Shown here piece after piece: positions 17,425-25,756 of a stretch of DNA of 64,000 bases. Below the pieces are notes generated by a model. It was not told the DNA's origin. It saw nothing but the letters and a program-made list of their open reading frames with translations, and ran no database searches. This DNA is from CALINF01 sp039990395. Its GTDB lineage: Bacteria > Pseudomonadota > Gammaproteobacteria > Pseudomonadales > Halieaceae. The stretch is taken from positions 124,001 through 188,000 of the forward strand of contig JBDXFZ010000041.1 in NCBI GenBank assembly GCA_039990395.1. The letters run 5' to 3'. A program made the translations under genes and the position numbers. Positions within the stretch are counted from its first letter, which is position 1. Each line of letters opens with the position of its first letter.

Positions 17425-18402
17425 TCACGTGGTAAGAATAACTTTACCCAGTGCGCGACGCTCTACCATGCAATTAAACGCATCAGCATATTGCTCTAAA
17501 GGATACACATCGGTTACCACCGGGTTCAAATCCCCAGCCTCGAACATATCCCAGAGCTCTTTGATGTTCTGCGCATTCTCGGCGGGTTCTTCCGCGGTAA
17601 AACGACCCCAGAATACGCCAACCAGCGAGCATCCCTTAAGCAATGTGAGATTGAGCGGAATCTTGGGGATAGGACCACTAGCGAAACCGATAACCAGGTA
17701 GCGTCCATTCCACGCCATGCCTCGGATAGCAGGTTCAGCGTAATCTCCACCGACCGGATCATAGACCACGTCGACACCCTTACCACCCGTGAGTTCCTTG
17801 ATGGCTTCCTTGAGAGGCGTATTACTATAGTTAATTACCTCATCAGCACCCAGGCGCTTGCACAGCTCTAACTTCTCATCGCTGCTGGCCGCTGCGATAA
17901 CCCGCGCACCCATCTGCTTGCCCAGTTCCACGGCCGTAATACCCACACCACCGGCGGCGCCCAATACTAGCATTGTCTCGCCAGCTTTCAGGTTGGCGCG
18001 TTGCTTAAGGGCATAGTACGACGTGAAATAAGTCACGCCGATACCGGCTGCCTGCTCATAACTCAGCTTCTCGGGCATAGGCGAAACACCTGCCTCATGT
18101 GCCGCCACTTTCTCTGCAAAGCTGTTGTGGCCTGTCATCGCAATGACCTTATCACCCACCTTGTAACGCGTAACCGCAGAGCCAACTGCCAGTACGTCGC
18201 CCGCACACTCTCCGCCTGCAACAAATGGCATATCTGGCTGCATCTGATACTTACCCTGAATCATCAGCACATCGGGAAAGTTCAGTCCCGCTGCTTTTAC
18301 GCCGATTAATACATCGTGCTCACCCACTTCAGGATCTGGCCAGTCCGTTGCCAGTTCCAGCTTGTCGGCCATGCCGTGTTCCTTACAAATGACTGCCTTC
18401 AT
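17425..18402 (-). CDS. NADPH:quinone oxidoreductase / zinc-independent MDR family enzyme
   Basis: A medium-chain dehydrogenase/reductase of 325 residues. The N-terminal GroES-like domain (GLNFPDVLMIQGKY, GGECAGDVLAVG) lacks the zinc-ligand Cys cluster, typical of quinone oxidoreductases and 2-enoyl reductases. The Rossmann motif LVLGAAGGVGITAVELGK is near residue 145, and the tail ALGKVILTT is typical. It follows the thiolase terminator hairpin and heads a three-gene run with the iron alcohol dehydrogenase and the thioesterase. The real substrate may be an enoyl-CoA or quinone. Confidence 0.9.
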   Translation of the reverse strand: MKAVICKEHGMADKLELATDWPDPEVGEHDVLIGVKAAGLNFPDVLMIQGKYQMQPDMPFVAGGECAGDVLAVGSAVTRYKVGDKVIAMTGHNSFAEKVAAHEAGVSPMPEKLSYEQAAGIGVTYFTSYYALKQRANLKAGETMLVLGAAGGVGITAVELGKQMGARVIAAASSDEKLELCKRLGADEVINYSNTPLKEAIKELTGGKGVDVVYDPVGGDYAEPAIRGMAWNGRYLVIGFASGPIPKIPLNLTLLKGCSLVGVFWGRFTAEEPAENAQNIKELWDMFEAGDLNPVVTDVYPLEQYADAFNCMVERRALGKVILTT

Positions 18403-18463
18403 GATGATCTCCGTAACCTGTTAATTATAGTGGCACCCGGTAACCCCGCAGTGCCTGAAACAA

Positions 18464-18487
18464 ACACGGCGCCCTCAGGCGCCGTGT
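18464..18487 (-). terminator. Intrinsic terminator after thiolase gene
   Basis: A perfect ten-base stem ACACGGCGCC/GGCGCCGTGT with a four-base loop, followed on the minus strand by TTGTTTC. It lies 18 bp after the thiolase stop and closes the MaoC-SDR-thiolase operon. Confidence 0.8.
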
Positions 18488-18505
18488 AAAGTCAATCTGG
18501 GTAGT

Positions 18506-19684
18506 TTAAGCAACCTCGAAGAGGCCAGCTGCTCCCATACCGCCACCTACGCACATGGTTACTACCACATACTTAACTCCGCGACGCTTGCCTTCGATCA
18601 GCGCGTGGCCAACCATGCGTGAACCACTCATACCATAGGGGTGACCGATAGAGATAGCGCCACCGCTGACATTCAGCTTGTCGTTATCAATGCCCAGCTT
18701 ATCGCGGCAGTATAGAACCTGCACGGCGAAGGCCTCATTCAGCTCCCACAAGCCAATATCACCCACCGACAGACCATGCTGCTTGAGCAGCTTAGGAACA
18801 GCGAAAACCGGACCAATACCCATCTCGTCGGGTTCACAACCGGCTACGGCCATTCCGCGATAGATACCCAGTGGCTCCAGCCCTTCTTGCTGAGCAACCT
18901 TTGAGTCCATGATCAGCTGCGCGGATGAACCGTCAGATAGCTGCGATGCGTTGCCCGCTGTGATGGTACCGCCTTCAATAACAGTCTTAAGACCGGCCAA
19001 AGCTTCTGGCGTAGTGGCGCGCAGACCCTCATCTTTGGACACGGTGCCCTGTGCTTCAGATTGCTCGCCCGTTTCCTTGTTCCAAACGATGCGATCGCAC
19101 GTGACAGGCGTTAGCTCTGCATCGTACCGACCTTCTTCATAGGCCGCCGCAGTGCGTTGCTGTGATTGCAGACCGTACTCATCCATCGCCTCGCGGGTGA
19201 TGCCATAGCGCTTGGCAACCACTTCAGCGGTTTGCAGCATGGGCATGTGGATATTCGGATGCATCTCCATCAGTTCTTTGTCGACCATTCGATGCGTGTT
19301 CATGTGCTCGTTCTGCACCAGCGAGATCGAATCCAAGCCTCCGCCAATAACGCAGGTCATGCCATCTTCTGTAATCTGCTTGGCCGCAGTCGCTACTGCC
19401 ATCAAACCAGATGAACACTGGCGATCCAATGTCATACCAGACACAGTGACTGGCAGGCCTGCACGCAGTGCAATCTGACGGGCCACGTTACCGCCGGTTG
19501 TTCCTTGCTCCAGCGCACAACCCATAATGACGTCATCTACACGGGCCGGATCGATACCGGCGCGTTTGACTGCTTCGGCTACAGAGGCTGCGCCAAGGGT
19601 CGCACCCGACAGGTTGTTAAAGCCACCGCGGTAAGCTTTACCGATAGGCGTACGTGCTGTTGATACAATAACTGCTTCACTCAT
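18506..19684 (-). CDS. Acetyl-CoA acyltransferase / thiolase (FadA-type)
   Basis: Cleaves 3-ketoacyl-CoA with CoA in the last step of beta-oxidation, or condenses acetyl-CoA. At 392 residues it has family length. The nucleophile Cys90 lies in DRQCSSGL, the His motif is GHPYGMSGSR, and the second active Cys is in CVGGGMGAAG near the end. It is the third gene of the operon MaoC-SDR-thiolase, 47 bp after the SDR, and ends at a strong hairpin. The pairing with an R-specific hydratase and an MFE2-like dehydrogenase favours a degradative role on branched or cyclic acyl-CoA, which is inferred. Confidence 0.94.
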   Translation of the reverse strand: MSEAVIVSTARTPIGKAYRGGFNNLSGATLGAASVAEAVKRAGIDPARVDDVIMGCALEQGTTGGNVARQIALRAGLPVTVSGMTLDRQCSSGLMAVATAAKQITEDGMTCVIGGGLDSISLVQNEHMNTHRMVDKELMEMHPNIHMPMLQTAEVVAKRYGITREAMDEYGLQSQQRTAAAYEEGRYDAELTPVTCDRIVWNKETGEQSEAQGTVSKDEGLRATTPEALAGLKTVIEGGTITAGNASQLSDGSSAQLIMDSKVAQQEGLEPLGIYRGMAVAGCEPDEMGIGPVFAVPKLLKQHGLSVGDIGLWELNEAFAVQVLYCRDKLGIDNDKLNVSGGAISIGHPYGMSGSRMVGHALIEGKRRGVKYVVVTMCVGGGMGAAGLFEVA

Positions 19685-19731
19685 TTTCTATCTCCTTTGC
19701 CCGCGCTGTTACACAGGCTGTCAGTAATCTT

Positions 19732-20652
19732 TTAGTCTAGTGAAATACCCAGGCCAGCGGCGGCCTTGCCGGTAAATTTGATGGTTTGTTCAAAGCCTGC
19801 CGTAGGCACTTTTTCACCTTCGACAGCCGTAATCTGATCCCAATGTGCGGCAATGCCTTCGGGTGTTTGCTCTTCAACCGGCAGCCAAGCACCGTCTGTT
19901 TCAACAATCTTGGACACGGCGTAAGCGCCTGCACCGGCACAAAGAATTGTCTTGTTTGGCGCATCTTCGCTTACCAGATACAGAACGCCAGGCGTTACTG
20001 TTTCAGGGGTGAGCAGGTCGAACGCTTTTTCGGGGATCAGGCCTTCGGTCATGCGTGTGCCCGCTGTGGGCGCCAGACCATTTACGCGAATGTCGTACTT
20101 TGCCCCTTCCTGTACCAGCGTATTCATCAGACCGATTACGCCAAGCTTTGCAGCACCGTAGTTGGTCTGACCAAAATTGCCGTACAGACCCGAGGACGAT
20201 GTGGTGACAACAATACGACCGTAGGCTTGCTCGCGCATAATGTCCCACACAGCCTTGGTGCAGTTTACGGTTCCCATCAGATGCACATCGAGCACTAGCT
20301 TGAAATCATCCAATGTACCTTTGGAAAAGCTCTTGTCGCGCAAGATACCTGCATTATTGATCAGGATGTCGACGCGGCCCCACTTGTCCATCGTGGCTTT
20401 CACCATGGCTTCAACTTCATCGTACTTGGCTACGTTAGCACCATTGGCCATCGCCTCGCCGCCAAGCGCTTCAATTTCAGCCACGACGGCCAAAGCGGCA
20501 TCACTAGAGCCACCGGTACCATCTTTTGCGCCACCCAAGTCGTTAATCACAACCTTGGCACCGCGCTTGGCCAGTTCAATGGCGTGACTGCGACCGAGTC
20601 CCTGCCCTGCGCCAGTAACGATGGCGACTTTACCGTCATAACGGATTGTCAT
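19732..20652 (-). CDS. SDR of the (3R)-hydroxyacyl-CoA dehydrogenase (MFE-2 N-terminal) type
   Basis: A 306-residue NAD-dependent dehydrogenase resembling the dehydrogenase domain of peroxisomal multifunctional enzyme 2 (HSD17B4). TGAGQGLGRSHA at 13-23 binds cofactor, VINDLGGAKDGTG follows with the family's characteristic long insertion, LINNAG is at 97-102, and the catalytic Ser lies near 152 with YGAAK at 165-169. In MFE-2 this domain oxidises (3R)-hydroxyacyl-CoA formed by a hydratase-2, and a stand-alone MaoC hydratase is encoded 44 bp upstream, so the two together would replace a fused MFE-2. Confidence 0.92.
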   Translation of the reverse strand: MTIRYDGKVAIVTGAGQGLGRSHAIELAKRGAKVVINDLGGAKDGTGGSSDAALAVVAEIEALGGEAMANGANVAKYDEVEAMVKATMDKWGRVDILINNAGILRDKSFSKGTLDDFKLVLDVHLMGTVNCTKAVWDIMREQAYGRIVVTTSSSGLYGNFGQTNYGAAKLGVIGLMNTLVQEGAKYDIRVNGLAPTAGTRMTEGLIPEKAFDLLTPETVTPGVLYLVSEDAPNKTILCAGAGAYAVSKIVETDGAWLPVEEQTPEGIAAHWDQITAVEGEKVPTAGFEQTIKFTGKAAAGLGISLD

Positions 20653-20696
20653 TGTTCAGTTTCCTCTAACACTATTACGTATCTATTGGACGGGGC

Positions 20697-21161
20697 TTAG
20701 CCCGCGAAAAACATGTTGATCCACTCAGCGACCAGCGCCGGTGTCTCCTCGCCCTCGATCTCTATCGAGATTCCCTGCTTAACGAGGAAGCGATTCTCAT
20801 CTTTGCGATCGACGTCAAGGATCTCCACGTGCGCACGCACTCGCTTGCCGGCGCGAACAGGCGCCAAAAAGCGCACCTTATCGAAACCGTAGTTAACACC
20901 CATCATGAGGTTCTCCGGATAAACACCGCACTCCTCAACGAGTTTGGGCAACATCGATAATGTCAGCAGTCCATGGGCAATCGTGCCACCAAACGGTGTC
21001 TGTGCAGCCTTTTCCTCATCAATATGAATAAACTGATGATCTTCGGTACAGTCCGCAAAGGTGTTGATCCTGTCCTGCCCGATGGTTATCCACTCGCTGG
21101 GCTCAAACTTGGTACCTTTCTGGTCGACCATCTGGTCTTTGGGAACAACAACTACGGCCAT
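20697..21161 (-). CDS. MaoC-like (R)-specific enoyl-CoA hydratase
   Basis: Hydrates trans-2-enoyl-CoA to (3R)-hydroxyacyl-CoA. The 154-residue hotdog protein carries the hydratase-2 element FADCTEDHQFIHIDEEKA; Asp41 and His46, spaced D-x4-H, are the likely catalytic pair, followed by GGTIAHGLLTLS. It is the first gene of the MaoC-SDR-thiolase operon behind the palindrome-covered promoter at 21331-21359, with a predicted leader of about 160 nt. NodN-like members of the family are close relatives. Confidence 0.92.
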   Translation of the reverse strand: MAVVVVPKDQMVDQKGTKFEPSEWITIGQDRINTFADCTEDHQFIHIDEEKAAQTPFGGTIAHGLLTLSMLPKLVEECGVYPENLMMGVNYGFDKVRFLAPVRAGKRVRAHVEILDVDRKDENRFLVKQGISIEIEGEETPALVAEWINMFFAG

Positions 21162-21330
21162 TGGGGGCTCCTCTCAATTGGCATCGATGGAAAAACTCTC
21201 ACAGTGTAGTTCAACGTTTCACTTTCTTCGATTTAACACTCGAGTACTCACTACCCACCCACACGAACGATCTGATCGGCACGAACTAAGGTGGAATTGA
21301 CCGCTGACACTGCCTGCAAAAACGGATTTG

Positions 21331-21359
21331 AACATACAGTATGTATTTTTATCATTCAA
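21331..21359 (-). promoter_or_regulatory. Promoter with overlapping palindromic operator, MaoC-SDR-thiolase operon
   Basis: On the minus strand TTGAAT (21354-21359) and TATGTT (21331-21336) are spaced 17 bp. The perfect palindrome ACATACAGTATGT (21332-21344) covers the -10 box, so a bound protein would block polymerase. A second copy with identical geometry is at 27061-27089. Apart from this promoter and the terminator at 21416-21446, the 348 bp between the MaoC and ACAD genes hold nothing recognisable. Confidence 0.7.
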
Positions 21360-21415
21360 GTATTTTTCCGCCGGCCATCACCGCAACTCAGAGCCAACAT
21401 CCTCTAACACCGCAG

Positions 21416-21446
21416 ATAAAAAAGACCAGCCAATGGCTGGTCTTCT
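21416..21446 (-). terminator. Intrinsic terminator after ACAD-ACAD-ligase-ACAD operon
   Basis: A ten-base stem AAGACCAGCC/GGCTGGTCTT with a three-base loop, followed on the minus strand by a run of T. It lies about 65 bp after the last ACAD stop and upstream of the next operon's promoter, separating the two units. Confidence 0.85.
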
Positions 21447-21509
21447 TCAACTCTCATTCACGCTCTTCACCCTGCGGTAAGCTCAATGCCCACGCCGGTT
21501 GCGGGGCTA

Positions 21510-22772
21510 TCAGCCATCGCGGAAAGTGGCGTTGACGTCGTTGACTTCCATGTACTTTTTGAACTCATTACGGCCCACCACCATGCGGTGCACTTCATCG
21601 GGGCCATCAGCCAGTCGCAGCGTACGCTGAGCGCAGTACATGTTGGCCAACGGCGTATCCTGAGACACACCCAGAGCACCGAACATCTGAATAGCTTGAT
21701 CCACAATGCGGATGGATATATTAGGCACTGCGGTCTTGATCATGGAGATCCAGATGCGGGCTTCCTTGGGGTCAACATTGTCCATCATCCAGGCTGTTTT
21801 CAATGTGAGCAGACGCGCTTGTTCGATATCCATACGGGCGTTGGCAACAATATCGATGTTGCCCCCGAGTCTTGCCAGCGGCTTGCCGAAGGCGGTACGT
21901 GAAACGGCACGCTCACACATTAGCTGCAGCGCTTTCTCAGCCGCACCGATTGCACGCATGCAATGGTGAATACGGCCTGGCCCCAGGCGACCCTGCGAAA
22001 TCTCAAAGCCTCGGCCTGCCCCGAGGATGACGTTCTCTTTGGGTACGCGGACATTGTCAAAACGCTGATGCATATGCCCATGAGGCGCATCATCCATGGC
22101 AAATACATTCATGGGGCGAATATTTTCAAAACCCGGTGCGTCCATCGGCACCAGAATTTGTGACTGCTGCTTGTGTTTAGCGGCTTCGGGATCGGTCTTC
22201 ACCATCACAATCATGATCTTACAGCGAGGGTCTCCAGCACCGGATACGTAGTGCTTCTCGCCGTTAATCACCCACTCATCGCCATCAAGCTCGGCGTGCG
22301 TGCTGATGTTGGTTGCATCCGAAGACGCCACCTTGGGCTCGGTCATGGCATAGGCAGAGCGAATCTCTCCATTCATCAATGGCTTCAGCCACGTCTCTTT
22401 TTGCTCTTCACTACCGTATTTGTGTAGCACCTCCATATTGCCAGTATCAGGCGCGGCGCAGTTGAACACCTCTGCTGCCATATGGGATTTACCCATTTCT
22501 TCCGCCAGGTGGGCGTATTCAACCGTATTCAGGCCAGACCCGGTATCGCCATCCGTCAGAAAGAAGTTCCACAGGCCCTTTGCTTTCGACTTCTCTTTGC
22601 AGGCCTCCATGATCTCGGTTTGACGCTCAGTAAAGGCCCAACGGTCACCTACACCGATTTCGTCAAAATACTCACCCTCCACCGGCGCGATCTCGCTTTT
22701 TATGAACTGCTTCACTTCCTCAAGAAGTGGCGCTACGTTCTTGCTGACACCCAAATCCATTGTTGAATCCAT
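21510..22772 (-). CDS. Acyl-CoA dehydrogenase, ACAD10/ACAD11-like
   Basis: A 420-residue FAD-dependent dehydrogenase. The flavin-binding AMTEPKVASSDATNIST motif and NGEKHYVSGAGDPRC are typical of the ACAD10/11 group, as is the C-terminal RLADGPDEVHRMVVGR, where Asp389 stands at the catalytic base position. It is the last gene of an operon with two other ACADs and an acyl-CoA ligase, ending at the 21416-21446 terminator. ACAD11-like proteins are linked in recent literature to 4-hydroxy acid breakdown and long-chain substrates; which applies here is unknown. Confidence 0.9.
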   Translation of the reverse strand: MDSTMDLGVSKNVAPLLEEVKQFIKSEIAPVEGEYFDEIGVGDRWAFTERQTEIMEACKEKSKAKGLWNFFLTDGDTGSGLNTVEYAHLAEEMGKSHMAAEVFNCAAPDTGNMEVLHKYGSEEQKETWLKPLMNGEIRSAYAMTEPKVASSDATNISTHAELDGDEWVINGEKHYVSGAGDPRCKIMIVMVKTDPEAAKHKQQSQILVPMDAPGFENIRPMNVFAMDDAPHGHMHQRFDNVRVPKENVILGAGRGFEISQGRLGPGRIHHCMRAIGAAEKALQLMCERAVSRTAFGKPLARLGGNIDIVANARMDIEQARLLTLKTAWMMDNVDPKEARIWISMIKTAVPNISIRIVDQAIQMFGALGVSQDTPLANMYCAQRTLRLADGPDEVHRMVVGRNEFKKYMEVNDVNATFRDG

Positions 22773-22857
22773 CGTTTACTCTCTCACTGTCTATTCAAAT
22801 TAAGTTCATAGATGTCCTGAGCTGCTTCAAGCAGGCCAGAACACTCTTAAAGGTGGA

Positions 22858-24561
22858 TCAGGCTGCAGTCAGTGCTTCACTGTACTGCGCCTTCAACTCC
22901 CGTTTGAAAATCTTGCCGGAGGCGATTCTTGGTAACTGCTCGTTCCTGAACCAGACATGAGCAGGTATTTTGAATGACGCCAGATGTTCACCCAGATACG
23001 CGTGCAATTCCTCTGTTGTGAGGCTCGCACCTGGCTTGAGAACCACTACCGTACCCACGATTTCTCCCAATCGCTCATCAGGCAATCCAAACACGGCCGC
23101 TTCCAACACAGCGGGATGAGAGTAGATTGCCGCCTCAACCTCAATGCAGCTGATATTCTCCCCCCCTCGAATAATAATTTCCTTGATCCGATCGACTATA
23201 TAGATGTATCCGTCATCATCCATGTACGCCACGTCGCCGGTATGGAACCAGCCATCAACAAACGCCTCGGCAGTTGCTTCAGGCTTATTCCAATAGCCAA
23301 GTACATTCGCGGGCGATTTCATGCACAGCTCTCCGCGCTCACCCACGGGGAGCACCACCCCTGCTTCATCCATTACACAGAAGTCGGTCACTGCCGGTAC
23401 TGCTCTGCCAGTACTGTGAGGATTGGCCAAATAGAACGCACCACTGTTTACCGCGCCCAACGCATTGGTTTCAGTGAGACCATAGCCAATACCCGGCGCA
23501 GATTTCTTGAACGTGCCAGCCAGCTTTTCTACCTGATCTGGTGGTCTTGCAGCGCCGCCGGAAAACACTTCAGCTAGCGAAGAAATATCGCGATCAGACT
23601 CTGCCGCCGCTGCTTGCAGTTCTGCGGACATTGTCGGCACACCGGTGAACCAGGTGATCTTTTCCTTCTCAATGAGTCGCAGTGCCTCTTGGGCATCCCA
23701 CTTGTGCATGATGACCAATTTACGACCCACGATCACTGACAACATGAACGCTGAATGACTGGCGGTGCAGTGAAACAGGGGAACCGTAAGCAGACCCGAG
23801 GGGGCCAGTTTTACAGCGTCTTCTTCCGGGGGTTGCGCCACTTTGCTCGCAGTACCCATGAGCATCCAGCTGAACAAGGCCGACAGTATTCCCCTATGAG
23901 ACGACAGAGCACCCTTGGGATGCCCAGTTGAACCAGAGGTATACATGATGGTGGCGTAGTCATCTGGCCCGACTTCTACCGCCGGCATCGCGGCGCCTTC
24001 ATAGTCCTTGATAAGATCGGCAAAAGGTACGGACTCCAGTGCCAGACCACTGCAGTCATCCAGCGCAATGACCTTTAAAGCGTGCTTGTCGGCTATAGGT
24101 TGCAACCGCTCTGCGCGCTGACAATCGGCAAATACCACTTTACTTCCGCTGTCTTCAAAGCCGTAATCGAGCTCTTCAGTGGTCCACCAGGCGTTCATCG
24201 GCACGGCCACTGCGCCCACAGACAGACAAGCGATAAATGCGATCATCCACTGGGGGTTATTGCGGCTCAAGATGGCAACACGATCGCCTTTGGCCACACC
24301 GTAGCGATCTACCAATGCAGCCCCCATCTCGCAGGCCATCTGATACGCCTGCCCGAAGGTATACCGTTGATCCTGGTACACGGCAAAGTCTTTATCCGCA
24401 TGCCCCAGCATAAACTGGAAATAGGTATTGAGATTATCGGGCAAGCCCTTGTAGTTCCGATAGCTAATGCCGTTGACTTCAACGGTGTCCAGCTCAAACA
24501 TTTGCCCCGCTTCCGTCATGCTGGCAACAATGTTGTCGAATGCTTCGAGTTCAGGATTCAT
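22858..24561 (-). CDS. Acyl-CoA synthetase (class I AMP-forming ligase)
   Basis: Activates a carboxylic acid to its CoA ester with ATP. The protein has 567 residues. The phosphate loop YTSGSTGHPKG is at 207-217, the A5 motif is GYGLTETN, the hinge region reads GWFHTGDVAYMDDDGYIYIVDR followed by KEIIIRGGENI, and the catalytic Lys550 is in ASGKIFKREL. The order and spacing match FadD3/FadD13-like ligases. It lies between ACAD genes in the operon behind the 27061-27089 promoter and provides entry of the free acid into the pathway. The acid cannot be predicted from sequence. Confidence 0.93.
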   Translation of the reverse strand: MNPELEAFDNIVASMTEAGQMFELDTVEVNGISYRNYKGLPDNLNTYFQFMLGHADKDFAVYQDQRYTFGQAYQMACEMGAALVDRYGVAKGDRVAILSRNNPQWMIAFIACLSVGAVAVPMNAWWTTEELDYGFEDSGSKVVFADCQRAERLQPIADKHALKVIALDDCSGLALESVPFADLIKDYEGAAMPAVEVGPDDYATIMYTSGSTGHPKGALSSHRGILSALFSWMLMGTASKVAQPPEEDAVKLAPSGLLTVPLFHCTASHSAFMLSVIVGRKLVIMHKWDAQEALRLIEKEKITWFTGVPTMSAELQAAAAESDRDISSLAEVFSGGAARPPDQVEKLAGTFKKSAPGIGYGLTETNALGAVNSGAFYLANPHSTGRAVPAVTDFCVMDEAGVVLPVGERGELCMKSPANVLGYWNKPEATAEAFVDGWFHTGDVAYMDDDGYIYIVDRIKEIIIRGGENISCIEVEAAIYSHPAVLEAAVFGLPDERLGEIVGTVVVLKPGASLTTEELHAYLGEHLASFKIPAHVWFRNEQLPRIASGKIFKRELKAQYSEALTAA

Positions 24562-24588
24562 ATTCTTATCTTTTCCCGTTACGTTGAA

Positions 24589-25728
24589 TCAGAATCCGTT
24601 CAGAGACGCAAACCGATCCAGGTGATAGTTGTAGTCGCCAAATGTGTGCTGTGCAGCACGCGCGCGTTTGATGAAAAATCCAATCTCATGCTCGTCGGTC
24701 ATACCAATACCGCCGTGCATCTGGACACCTTCATTCGTTGCACGCTGAGCCACTTCACAGAGCTTGGCCTTGGCCGCGCTAGCGAGCACGGGCAGCGACT
24801 CGTCACCGCTGTCAATCGCCTGCAATGCTTTCAAGACAATTGAGCGTGCAAGTTCCAACTCAGCAAACAATTCAGCTGCACGATGCTGCAAGCCCTGAAA
24901 GGATCCAATGACCTGGCCAAACTGCTTCCGCTCCTTGAGATACTCCACGGTGCGCTCGAATGCCTCGGCAGAGACACCCAGCAGTTCAGCCGCTAAACCG
25001 ATGTTAGCTATATCAAGCGTACGATTAAGGCCGGCGGCCGCTCCCCCCTCACTGCCCAATAATGCACTAGCTGCGACTGAAACATTGTTCAGCGTCACTA
25101 CACCCGTGTTGAGGTTGTCGACCATCGTGCGCTGCTCGACAGCAACACCATCTGCCTTGGCATCGACTATGAACGCGCTAAGGCCATCAGAATCACCTGG
25201 CTCGCCACTGGTGCGAGCGATAACCACGAACGTGTCGGCCACATGCGCATCCAATACCAGGCGCTTGCTGCCGTTAAGCACGTAGCCCTCGCCACCAGCG
25301 ACAGCCGTTGTTGCTATATGATTGGGCGCATGATGCGCACCTTCTTGCAGCGCCAGCGTTACGATTGATTGTCCGGACGCTATTGCGGGCAGAAACTGTT
25401 CTTTTTGGGCCTGATCACCCAGCTCAGCAATGATCGTCGCACCGATCAATACGGATGATTGCAGGGGCGATGCTGACAGGTTTCGTCCCACCTGCTCCAG
25501 AACCAATCCCAAACCGGTGTATCCATATCCCAAGCCACCAAATGCTTCATCGATGGCAATACCGGCCCAGCCCATGTCGGCCATCTCTTTCCACACATCC
25601 TCCGAAAACCCGGTAGCGTTACCGCTGTCACGCAGCTCACGCAGGTGCGCCACAGTCGCTTTTTCCGCGAGGAAACCGGCCGCCGCGTCCTTGAGCATGC
25701 TCTGCTCTTCATTCAATACCAATGCCAT
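24589..25728 (-). CDS. Acyl-CoA dehydrogenase family protein lacking the C-terminal catalytic Glu motif
   Basis: A 379-residue ACAD-fold protein. The core (NEEQSMLKDAAAGFLAE, GWAGIAIDEAFGGLGYGYTG, ERKQFGQVIGSFQGLQHR) is clear, but the end reads GFFIKRARAAQHTFGDYNYH, with no EGT-type catalytic Glu. I chose the ATG at 25728, with AGGAA upstream and a typical MALVLNEEQ beginning, over a longer frame to 25794 that would overlap the preceding gene. It follows the Glu-bearing ACAD by 28 bp. Such unequal pairs form alpha2-beta2 enzymes in sterol side-chain degradation (ChsE/FadE pairs); the same is likely here. Confidence 0.9.
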   Translation of the reverse strand: MALVLNEEQSMLKDAAAGFLAEKATVAHLRELRDSGNATGFSEDVWKEMADMGWAGIAIDEAFGGLGYGYTGLGLVLEQVGRNLSASPLQSSVLIGATIIAELGDQAQKEQFLPAIASGQSIVTLALQEGAHHAPNHIATTAVAGGEGYVLNGSKRLVLDAHVADTFVVIARTSGEPGDSDGLSAFIVDAKADGVAVEQRTMVDNLNTGVVTLNNVSVAASALLGSEGGAAAGLNRTLDIANIGLAAELLGVSAEAFERTVEYLKERKQFGQVIGSFQGLQHRAAELFAELELARSIVLKALQAIDSGDESLPVLASAAKAKLCEVAQRATNEGVQMHGGIGMTDEHEIGFFIKRARAAQHTFGDYNYHLDRFASLNGF

Positions 25729-25756
25729 TTCTAGATTCCTTATGTCGTCGATGAGC

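Noticed and set aside
24082..24843. 253-codon plus-strand open frame opposite the acyl-CoA ligase
   Set aside because: Crosses from the ligase into the next ACAD gene on the opposite strand and shows no protein motif.
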